This document shows positions 55,835-64,000 of a DNA stretch of 64,000 nucleotides, piece after piece. The notes below the pieces were generated by a model. The model was not told the origin of the DNA, did no database searches, and was given only the letters and a program-made list of their open reading frames with translations. The stretch comes from Vombatus ursinus. Taxonomy: Eukaryota; Chordata; Mammalia; Diprotodontia; Vombatidae. The stretch is taken from NCBI RefSeq assembly GCF_900497805.2, contig NW_020954626.1:752518-816517 (forward strand), in the 5' to 3' direction. Both the position numbers and the translations under genes were made by a program. The stretch's first letter is position 1, and every line of letters starts with the position of its first letter.

Positions 55835-56010
55835 TGTATTTGGAATCAGGTAACTTTGGTTTAAATCCCATTTCATCTGCTTAATACCTTGTATAGGCAA
55901 GTCACCACCTTTCTGGGTCTTAGTTTCATCATCTGTAAAATGATGGGAGTTGGACTCAATGATCTCTAGGGTCTCTCCCACTTCTAAATCAATAATGCTA
56001 TGATAATGTA
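55835..56010 (+). repeat. MIR-like SINE
   Basis: 'tttcatcatctgtaaaatga' + 'tgggagttggactcaatg' and 'ctctcccacttctaaatcaa'. It lies 180 bp upstream of the DTWD1 exon. Confidence 0.85.
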
Positions 56011-56084
56011 ACTCTATGTTATATAATGTATTTGTGTAAACGTAAATACATGTAGATATGGATGTATGATTTCTGTATGTGTAT

Positions 56085-56110
56085 GTGTTTGTATATATAT
56101 ATACACACAC
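56085..56110. repeat. Short TA/CA tract
   Basis: 'gtatatatatatacacacac'. Confidence 0.8.
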
Positions 56111-56192
56111 ATGCTTTTTGTTGTTGCTCATTTTTTATATTGAAATTCATCATTTGCTTTTGATTGTGTTCTTTGTTGTGTTTTGATTACAG

Positions 56193-56469
56193 GTGTATCA
56201 GCTCTTCTTTTCTGAATTGAAAGATGTCTTTGAATCCACCTATATTTTTCAAAGAAGACAAAGATAGTACAAAAGAATTACAAAACACTTCTTTAACTAA
56301 AGAAGAACCTCTTCAAAATTTATGCTTAGCGTCTCAGGAAGTTCTCCAAAAAGCCCAGCAGAGTGGCAGAGCCAAATGTCTCAAATGTGGAGGCTCAAGA
56401 ATGTTCTACTGCTACACATGTTATGTTCCAGTTGAAACGGTCCCAATTGAACAGATTCCAGTTGTGAAG
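56193..56469 (+). CDS. DTWD1: DTWD1 first coding exon (tRNA-uridine aminocarboxypropyltransferase 1, N-terminus)
   Basis: The open frame from the ATG at 56224 gives 82 residues beginning MSLNPPIFFK, with LQNLCLASQEVLQKAQQSGR, CLKCGGSRMFYCYTCYVPVE and VPIEQIP following. I recognise these as the N-terminus of vertebrate DTWD1. Four cysteines (C52, C55, C63, C66) form a zinc-ribbon-like CxxC-x7-CxxC pair. The exon opens after a pyrimidine-rich tract ending gattacag (AG at 56191-56192) and closes at AAG|gtttgt (donor 56470-56471) in phase 0. An in-frame TGA at 56218 directly precedes the ATG, so this is the true start and bases 56193-56223 are 5' UTR. The reading frame after 56469 is intron read-through. 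Known role: DTWD1 transfers the 3-amino-3-carboxypropyl group of SAM to uridine 20 of certain tRNAs; the DTW catalytic part is encoded by later exons, which I do not find before 64000. Residues 11-25 look divergent from the human protein as I remember it. Confidence 0.96.
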
Positions 56470-57345
56470 GTTTGTGAAAAAAGAAGTGCTTGGGAGTGGA
56501 GAAATGGATTAGAAAGCTTTCTGTATATTTCTGCTTTAGAGAGTGGCTGACAGTGTTGTTAAATAGTTTCACTAAGTGAATTTCATTTTTGATAGCAAAT
56601 TCAAAATAATATTCCAGTTCTGAGATTATATGCCTCAAAGAGTTTGGTCTTAAGTTGGTAATTCTTCAAGTTGTATTGCTGTGCTTTCTTATTATAAACA
56701 CAAAGTACCTCAGTGAACTAAACATACTAAAATATTTAGCAGATAAAAGGTTCATAACAAACCTGATGTGACAGAAATAAGATTTTTACTAAATACTTTA
56801 ATTATTGTCTATAACAAAAACATGGCATGTACAGATATTTATGATATACCTCATTCAAAAAACCAGTTAGTATACCACCTGGAGTATCCCAGAAGACCAT
56901 CAAAGATTTTAGATCTCACCTAGAGAATAACCATTGTCATAATAGATAGATAGATTTCAGCCCAGCTTTCATTCAAGGACATATAGTGGTGATAGAAACA
57001 AAAATGAAGCAGAAACTGACTTCATATGTTGTACAATATTTATGACTATTCTGAACTAATTGAAATAGATATTGTTTTATTTAGTAGTTTTCAAACTTTT
57101 TGTTCTCTGGATCACTTTGATGGATTATCTATGATACCTGGTTAATTAATAAATGGATAATTATCCCTCATGTGCCAGTACCATCTGTTCTATCTACAAC
57201 TTTGTGAAGAATATAGAATAAATATAAAACTCAGCCCTTGCCCTCAAGAATTTGGAGAAATGCAAGTATGTAATACAACTGCTGTATTTAAAGTTTTCTT
57301 TTCATTGGCAGGAATCTCATTATCTCCAGTATATTATAAAAGTTT
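56470..57345. other. DTWD1 intron, no further exon seen
   Basis: No continuation exon of DTWD1 is seen. A hAT-like start 'tagttttcaaactttttgtt' lies at about 57085. Confidence 0.5.
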
Positions 57346-57961
57346 TAAATTTTAATTCTTTTTTTTTCCACAAACAATTTAAAAAAAATTTTTTTAACAT
57401 GTGTTTTTAAAACTTTGGGTTACAAATTTTCTCCCTTCCTCCCTCCCCACCCACCATCATTGAAAAGGCAAGCAACTCGATACAGCTTATAGATGTGTAG
57501 TCATGCAAAACTCTTCCATAGTAGTCATGTTGTGAAAAACTAAGTATATTTCCCTTCATCCTATGCTACCCCCCGTTTATTCTGTTCTCTTTTGACCCTG
57601 TCCTTCCTCAGAAGTGTTTGCTTCTAGTTATCCCCTCCCCCACTCTGCCCTTCCCTCTATCAAACCCCTGCTCTCTTGTCATCTTCCCCCCTTATTTTCC
57701 TGTAGGGTAAGATAGATTTCCATACCCCATTGTGTATGTTATTCCCTCCTTAAGCCAAATCCAATGAGAATAAGATTCACTCATTCCCTCTCACCTTCCC
57801 CCATTTCCCCTCCACTGTAAAAGCCTTTTCTTGTCTGTTTCATGTTAAGTAATTTACCCCATTCTACCTCTCCCTTTCTCTTTCTCCCGGTATAATCCTC
57901 TCTCACCCCTTAATTTTATTTTCCAGACATCACCCCTTCATCTTTAACTCACCCTGTGCCC

Positions 57962-57970
57962 TCTATCTAT

Positions 57971-58039
<69 letters not shown>

Positions 58040-58040
58040 G
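57962..58040. repeat. (ATCT)n microsatellite inside HAL1
   Basis: About 19 near-perfect ATCT units (GATA on the HAL1 strand). Confidence 0.97.
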
Positions 58041-58652
58041 ACCTATCTACATACATATAATTTTTTTCCTTCCCACTACCCTAATACTGACAAAGGATTC
58101 ATGAGTTACAAATATATCACCTTTCCATGCAGGAATGTAAACAGTTCAACCTTAATAAGTCTCTTATGATTTCTCTTTCCTATTTACCTCTTCATGTTTC
58201 ACTTGAATCTTGTATTTGAAAGTCAAATTTTCTATTCAGCTCTGGTCTTTTCATCAAGAATGCTTGAAAGTCCCCTATTTCATTCAATGTCCATTTTTTC
58301 CCCTGAAAGATTATACTCAGTTTTGCTGGGTAGGTGATTCTTGGTTGTAATGCTATCTCCTTTGCCCTCTGGAATATTGTATTCCATGCCCTCCACTCCC
58401 TTTATGTAGAAGCGGCTAAATCTTGTGTTATCCTGATTGTGTTTTCACAATACTTGAATTGTTTCTTTCTGGCTGCTTGTAATATTTTCTTCTTGACTTG
58501 TGAACTCTGGAATTTGGCTATAATATTCCTAGGAGTTTTCTTTTGTGGATCTCTTTCAGGAGGTGATCAGTGGATTCTTTCCATTTCTATTTTGCCCTCT
58601 AGTTCTAAAATATCAGGGCAGTTTTCCTTGATAATTTCTTGAAAGATGATGT

Positions 58653-59273
58653 CTAGCTCTTTTTTTGATCATGGCTTTCATATAGTCCAATAATTTTTAA
58701 ATTATCTCTCCTGAATCTATTTTCCAGGTCAATTGTTTTTCCAATGCAATATTTTACAATTTCTTCTATTTTTTCATTCTTTTGGATTAGTTTTACAGTG
58801 CCTTGATTTCTCATAGAGTCATTAGCTTCCATTTGTTCCATTCTAATTTTTAAGGAAGTATTTTCTTCAGTAGTCTTTTGGACTTCCTTTTCCATTTGTC
58901 CAATTTTGCTTTTTAGGGCATTCTTCTTCTTATTGGCTTTTTGGACCTCTTTTGCCATTTGGGTTAGGCTATTTTTTAAGGTGTTATTTTCTTCAGTATT
59001 TTTTGGGGTCTCCTTTAGCAAGCTGTTGACTTGTTTTTCGTGATTTTCTTGCATCACTCTCAGTTTTTCCTCTACTTCTCTTACTTGCTTCTCAGAATCC
59101 TTTTTGAGCTCTTCCAAGACCTGGAACTGATTCATATTCTTCTTGGAGGCTTTGGATGTAGGAGCTTTGGCTTCATTGTCTTCTTCTGGTTGTGTGTTTT
59201 GATCTTCTTTGTCACCAAAGTAAGATAATATAGCCTGACTCTTTTTGCACTGCTTGCTCATGGTCCCAGCCAA
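58653..59273 (-). pseudogene. HAL1 ORF1 (206 codons open, then shifted)
   Basis: Order: acidic N-terminal part (SYFGDKEDQNTQPEEDNEAK), KASKKNMNQFQVLEELKKD, a coiled coil with repeats of TEENNTLKNSL / KKKNALKSKIGQMEKEVQK / TEENTSLKIRMEQM, then the RRM-like start RDNLKIIGLYESH. A stop follows at DQKKS; the rest (IIFQEIIKENCPDILELEG and KKILQAARKKQFKY) continues in another frame to about 58230. Related to L1 ORF1p, an RNA-binding trimer; here the element depends on L1 for movement. Confidence 0.88.
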
Positions 59274-60204
59274 TTACTTGAGTTATAAATTCTTTGATAA
59301 GGTAGGGGTCTGTTTCCAGTGTGGAGAATGTACCGTCCCAAGCTTCAGGGGTTTTATGCAGCTGTTTTCAGAGATACTTGTAGGGACCTGTAAATTTTCA
59401 GTTCTTCCGAGGGTGAGGTGTTTACTCCTTCCTGGCCTGTGCTCTGGTCTGTGAGTGACCACAAGCACTCTTTTCTGTCTTGGAACTGTGAGGGGGATTT
59501 TCTCTCCACTGCCACTACAAGCTCCACCGTGCCAGCGTTCCTTCTCGCCCCAGGACTGCCACCCAGAACTGTGACCCAGATCTAAGCACGGGCAAAGCAA
59601 GAGAATCCTGTACCAGCAGAGAGATCCCTGCAATCCCTCTCTGATCAGCCACTTGATTTCCCCTCAGTCTGTGGGCTGGAAGCTCAGGAGGCAGCTGCCG
59701 CCCCGGGGCTGCGCTTGGTGCTCAGGACTGGGACTGGGACTGAGCTTCTCTCTCACCACAGAAACAAACTTTTCCCACTGACCTACTACGTTGTCTTTGG
59801 CATTTGTGGGTTGAGAAGTCTGGAAACTGTCACAACTGCCCGCGATTCAGTCCTTTGAGGCCTGCTCCAGGTTTGCTGCAGCCTGGGTGCCCACACCAAA
59901 CTGCATTCCTCTCCCAGCCCGGCATGACATACCTTTCCGATCAGCCATGCAGGTTTTCTTGGGCTGGAAATTTGTTTCACTCTATCTTTTTGTGGGTTCT
60001 GCTGCTTTAGAATTTGTTTAGAGCCATTTTTTTATAGGTATTTGGAGGGGTTTGGGGGAGAGCTCAAACAAGTTACTACTTTTACCCTGCCATCTTGGCT
60101 CCTCCCCTTGAGTCCCTAAATTTTAGTTCTTTTCATTGTTTTACATCTTCCTGAGAAAATATACCTTAAACAGATCCCTACACATTCCTTTTGGGAGCAC
60201 ACAC

Positions 60205-60235
60205 AGTCACACACACACATACACATACACACTGG
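60205..60235. repeat. (CA)n tract
   Basis: 'cacacacacatacacataca'. Confidence 0.85.
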
Positions 60236-60385
60236 ATTTGGAGCAAAAGCATTGGACTCCTTACTTCATATGTGACCTTTGGCAGGTCCCTCAACCTTTC
60301 AGGGCCTCAGTTTTATCTGTAAAATAGGATATTGAATTAACTAATCTTTAAGATACTTTCCAGCTCAAATCCATTAATCTTACTT
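60236..60385 (+). repeat. MIR fragment
   Basis: 'gtccctcaacctttcagggc' + 'ctcagttttatctgtaaaat' and 'atactttccagctcaaatcc'. Confidence 0.8.
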
Positions 60386-60979
60386 TAAAAACCACTGGTC
60401 TAATGGAAAATCTACTGACCTGAATTCAAGAAGTAAGGAATCCCATTTATACTCGGTATTTCCCCCCAACCACGCCCCCCCAGGAATCTCAGAGGCAGGA
60501 GAATGCATTTCCTTCTCATATATACCTGCCTTCTCTCAAAGAAATATTGAGAATAAATAAAGCCAATTATAGTCAAAGACTCAGAACTGCTAAAAGAAAG
60601 ACATGGCTGTGTGTCCTTTCAGCTGTAGTTCACAGTGTCATTTCAGTTTCATCAACTGCAAATGGAATCCCATTACAGATATTATCACCCAACAGGCCAT
60701 GTTCTTGGAAAATTCATTTTAAACTGAAATGATACAGATCAGATCTGGTTTTCCCATAGAAACAAAGTTAGAATGGAGAAGGTTGCGTTCTTGATCAAGG
60801 ACTTGATACATTATGTAAGTGACCACAGAACCATATTTTATGTATCCAACTATTTACTTATATATATGATATACTTTTATAATATGAAGATTTCTAAAAT
60901 GTAAATAAAATCTGATACATCATCGTATTATATAAAATAATTTAATATGATTTAGTATCAAGACCATAAAGATTTTTTA
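60386..60979. other. No gene or clear repeat recognised
   Basis: Unique-looking AT-rich sequence; the 61-codon frame at 60547-60732 is not a recognised DTWD1 exon. Confidence 0.45.
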
Positions 60980-61270
60980 TTATAGGATCCCAGAATAGCA
61001 AGGGACCTCAGAGGCTATTTAATTGAACACATACTTGAAGTCAAACTTTTTTCTACAACATATTGGACAAATGGTAATCCAGCCTTTGCTTGAAGTCTTC
61101 AAGTAAAATGTCCCATTCAGTGTTTACAGGTGGAATTGTTAGGAAGGTTTTTTTTCTTTTACATCAATCCAAAGTCTTCCCCTCTGCAGTTTTCATTTTT
61201 GCAATTTCTACCTTATTTTTACCACAACACATTAGAAGGTGAAGGACTTGTAGTATTCAGAAAAGTTTCC
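60980..61270 (-). mobile_element. L3 LINE 3' end (antisense)
   Basis: 'agcaagggacctcagaggct', 'ttctacaacatattggacaa' + 'atggtaatccagcctttgct' and 'tgaagtcttcaag' follow the antisense L3 3' end. Confidence 0.8.
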
Positions 61271-61419
61271 TTGGCTAGGTTTTTATAGATATTTGTGAGA
61301 CTATTTGGGGAGATCATTTGAAGGCTTTGTGAAAAATTAATCAAAGAATCTCCATTCTATACCTCTCTTTTCTAGTAAAATTTCTCCAGAGCAAGTATTA
61401 GTGTTCAAGTTGCTGTCCT

Positions 61420-61680
61420 TTCTAGGTGATATAATGAGTATGGCATGGAGTTAGAGTCAGGAAGACTGACTTGTTCAGGTCTTGTGTCATCCAGTGATTA
61501 ACTGTGGGATCCTGAGGAAGTCAGTCTCAGCCTCAGTTTTTTCCTCTGTAAAATGGGGATGATAATAATAGCACCTACCTCACAGGGTTTGTGTGAACAC
61601 CAAATGAAATAACGTATGTGAAGTACTTTGCAAACCATAAAGTGCTGTGCACATGCTAGCTGTAATTGTTGTTTAAAAGC
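61420..61680 (+). repeat. MIR SINE, nearly complete
   Basis: 'tttcctctgtaaaatgggga', 'acctacctcacagggtttgt' and 'gcaaaccataaagtgctgtg'. Confidence 0.92.
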
Positions 61681-62164
61681 TGAAGGCCTGTTTGCTCTCT
61701 TTAGCTGGTACCAGTGCATCATAACTAGCAGCTTTACCAGCGCCTTAATGTTATGAAGGGTCTTTTCATTAAATCGAATGAATCAGCTCTTATACTGACT
61801 GTCCTTTCATTCCTTAACACATCCTTATTCTACAGTGTCAAAAAAATATGTCAAAGTTTTGCCTTTTAATTATTTGACTTGAATAACAGTACAACTCAAG
61901 GTAGATTGGATTTGGTCTTAGATTCATTTCAGGCAAAGTTTTATATGCTGCCGTGAGAGAGTACATTGCAATGATTGCTTGTGTACTCCCCCCTAAAGAT
62001 CACATATCCAATGTAACTATAAAATAATGAAATTGTTATTCTTTTTCTTCTCACATACATATTAGTACTTAAATATTCAAGGGAACGTTGTCTTCCAAGT
62101 AGTTACTTTTCTCACTTTTTTTTCTAATGTCTCATTTAGAACTGCCTTCAGGACTGGTTTGCTA

Positions 62165-62625
62165 AGTCAATTAATTAACAAGTATTTATTGAGCTCTTAC
62201 TATATGCCAGACACTGAGGCTGAGGATACAAAGAAAAGATAAAAGCAGCCTGTGACTTTAAGGAGTTTACCTTTTAATTTATATAAATAGTCAGATAATA
62301 GATACAGAGTAAATGGATACTTATATTTGATGGGAGGGCACTGTTAGTTAGGGGGACCAGGAAAGGCCTCTTGCAAAAGGGGGCATTTAAATTAAGTTTT
62401 GAAGAAAGCCAGGGATTTTAAAAGTCAGGTGAGGAGACAAGCATTCCAGTCACTAGGCACAGCCAATGCAAAGATGCAAAGATGGGAGATGAACTGTTAT
62501 GTGTGAGGTACAACAAGTAGGCAGCATGGGCTGGATTGTAGTGGACCTTGTCAGCAGGTCATGATTTCTCCCATTCAGCAACACGTAAGTAGGAGTGAAG
62601 GATGCCAGCACAAGTTAGCAGGATT
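62165..62625 (-). mobile_element. L2 LINE 3' end and 3' ORF part (antisense)
   Basis: 'caagtatttattgagctctt' + 'actatatgccagacactg', 'gggaccaggaaaggcctctt', 'gaggagacaagcattccagt' and 'gctggattgtagtggacctt'. Confidence 0.88.
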
Positions 62626-63680
62626 GTTTTTATAGCTCTGGAGCACAATGTTTTATTTCTCTCTTCTCCTTGGTCTTCTCTATTCATCAGACTCAACTTT
62701 GTCCTTTTCTTCTCTTTCTTACAACTTGACCAACCACAGGACAGCAGACAGGGGCAATACTGTTGTTGGCCTGAAATTTAGAGACCCTGAAGGCAGGGAC
62801 CATGGGGCCAAACTCAGTGTAGGAGCAGAGGAATACCCAGCCAGTGTAGTTGGCAGGGGGCTATAAATGCACAGTGTATTTGCCAAAGGGCTATAAATGC
62901 AGAGACCTGGAAGGAAAATTAACGTAAGTTGATTGGGTGGGAGATTTGACTCCAATGTCTTTCCTATTACTAAAGTTATAGAATTCTAAATTGCAGCCTA
63001 CTGCATGATGCTGGATAAAACTTCCTTCATTTGTATAGATATGTTTATATAGATATGGTTTCTGATGCATTATCCATCTCCCCACCACATCCAGTGGGTA
63101 CTCAGAAGATGGAGAGGAAGAAGTTGTAGGGAGACACAGGGCATTGCGTCAAAAGATGAGCTTGAACTGTGCTGGTATGAACCCCTTCCTCCTTTTCTTC
63201 TTCACAGAATCATGCTGGTCTTCTCATTCACAGCTCTTCACTTCTTCCTTGATTAGTTCTCTTTTCCCATGTGAAAATTACATGGATGTATAATTTGTCA
63301 ATGTAAATCCTCCTCCCCAACAATAAAGAACTCCCAACTATGGTTCATTTTAGTTACTTGTTAATCTCTGTAAAGCAATTGATACCAAGTTGTGAATAAC
63401 CAGTAATAGATAAACTTGTTAACTTAAATGAGACTTGAGATTGGCATAAATAATGTGTGGGAGATATATACATATATATATATGTATGTATATATACACA
63501 CACATGTATATATGTATACACATAAATCATGTGTGTGTACCCACATGCAGGCCTTTTCTCATCCTGTCTGCTTGCCTTCGTTATACAACAACAACAAGAA
63601 AATAATAAACCAGCCTGCCAATAAGTAATGTCTTTGGCAACTTGAAGCCCAGCCCTCCCCAATCAAATTTTATCAGAGTT
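62626..63680. other. DTWD1 intron, no exon recognised
   Basis: Includes two near copies of 'ggctataaatgca' (62861 and 62889) and a TA/CA microsatellite at 63465-63535. No DTWD1 exon is seen. Confidence 0.45.
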
Positions 63681-63689
63681 GGACATATG

Positions 63690-63890
63690 ATTTCATTAGT
63701 TTAGGGAACTCTACCTACAATTAATGGCAGGTAGTAGTACTTTCTCTGCAACTTTTAATTTCGTAAAGTTCTCTAGAGCACTAAGAGTTTAAGTGACTTT
63801 CCCAGGGTAAGGGTAAGTGTCATAGGCAGGACTTAAAACCAGGACTTTGTAGCTGTGAGGCCAGGTTTCATTTATGCCACACTATCTTAT
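63690..63890 (-). repeat. MIR-like SINE
   Basis: 'agagtttaagtgactttccc' + 'agggtaagggtaagtgtcat' and 'gaggccaggtttcatttatg'. Confidence 0.65.
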
Positions 63891-64000
63891 GGAATAAGTT
63901 ACAATTACTCAGTGATTTAGAGAAATCCAAAGCTTAGCAGTATATTGTACAGAGAACCTCTTAAATAGGTAGAAGTGCATGTTGACATAGCCAATACTTG

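Larger units (their letters stand above)
57363..60116 (-). mobile_element. HAL1 (half-L1), full-length copy with target duplication
   Basis: 2.75 kb flanked by taaattttaattctttt (57346-57362) and taaattttagttctttt (60117-60133), one mismatch. The minus strand runs: leader with 'ggggaggagccaagatggca', ORF1, post-ORF1 sequence, a GATA microsatellite, 3' UTR and an A-rich tail. It has only one 3' tail module, unlike the copies at 3.3 and 9.6 kb. ORF2 is absent altogether. It lies in a DTWD1 intron, antisense to the gene. Confidence 0.93.

Noticed and set aside
56470-56550. Continuation of the DTWD1 frame to a stop at 56550
   Set aside because: Sequence after VVK does not resemble DTWD1 and a donor (gtttgt) follows AAG at 56469; read as intron.
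57962-58040. Regular short repeats as a possible CRISPR-like array
   Set aside because: Simple ATCT microsatellite in a mammalian HAL1; no spacers.

Overview
The window is a mammalian, almost certainly marsupial, autosomal segment. Three things point to marsupials: tRNA-derived SINEs of the type starting gggcagctaggtggcgcag, young L1 copies beginning near 'gccaagatggcag', and ORF1-only 'half-L1' (HAL1) elements, all on a background of old L2, L3/CR1 and MIR/THER1 copies. I cannot name the species. No prokaryotic features, CRISPR arrays or tRNA/rRNA genes are seen, and I see no LTR element, endogenous retrovirus or Polinton.

Only two host genes are supported, arranged head to head around one CpG island at about 45.4-46.1 kb. 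DTWD1 (tRNA acp3U aminocarboxypropyltransferase) runs rightwards. Its first coding exon is 56193-56469 (82 codons, clean acceptor and donor), its leader exon should lie in or near the island, and the remaining exons lie beyond the right edge. FAM227B runs leftwards. I propose four exons by splice sites, phase and the known FAM227B/DTWD1 synteny: a start exon ending at 45771 (ATG AAG | gt), a 54-bp exon 28934-28987, a 235-bp exon 24281-24515 and a 68-bp exon 1728-1795. Their phases join without conflict (0, 0, 1, 0). The FAM227B gene name rests on synteny and architecture, not on a database match.

Layout: 0-3 kb FAM227B exon and old repeats; 3.3-4.6 kb deleted HAL1 (+); 4.8-5.8 kb a SINE-L1 chimera between one pair of target-site duplications; 6.4-7.5 kb a MIR split by an L1; 7.6-9.6 kb L2 and unassigned sequence; 9.6-12.2 kb HAL1 (-); 12.2-14.4 kb L2, mariner MITEs and L3; 14.8-15.2 kb two SINEs; 15.2-18.1 kb mostly unique sequence; 18.2-23.2 kb L1/L2 pieces; 24.3 and 28.9 kb FAM227B exons among L2, MIR and an unnamed repeat family; 31.46-38.45 kb a nearly full-length, inactive L1 (+) carrying a SINE in its 5' UTR; 38.5-45.3 kb old L3, L2, L1 and MIR; 45.4-46.1 kb CpG island; 46.3-56 kb SINEs, L2, old L1 and unique sequence; 56.2 kb DTWD1 exon; 57.36-60.12 kb HAL1 (-) with target-site duplications; 60-64 kb MIR, L3, L2 and unique sequence.

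Most of the long open frames are parts of L1/HAL1 ORFs or chance frames in repeats. The most notable signals are the two-gene promoter with its phase-consistent split FAM227B exons, the SINE-L1 chimera, the HAL1 family with a second 3' tail module, and an unnamed roughly 400-bp repeat family present three times.
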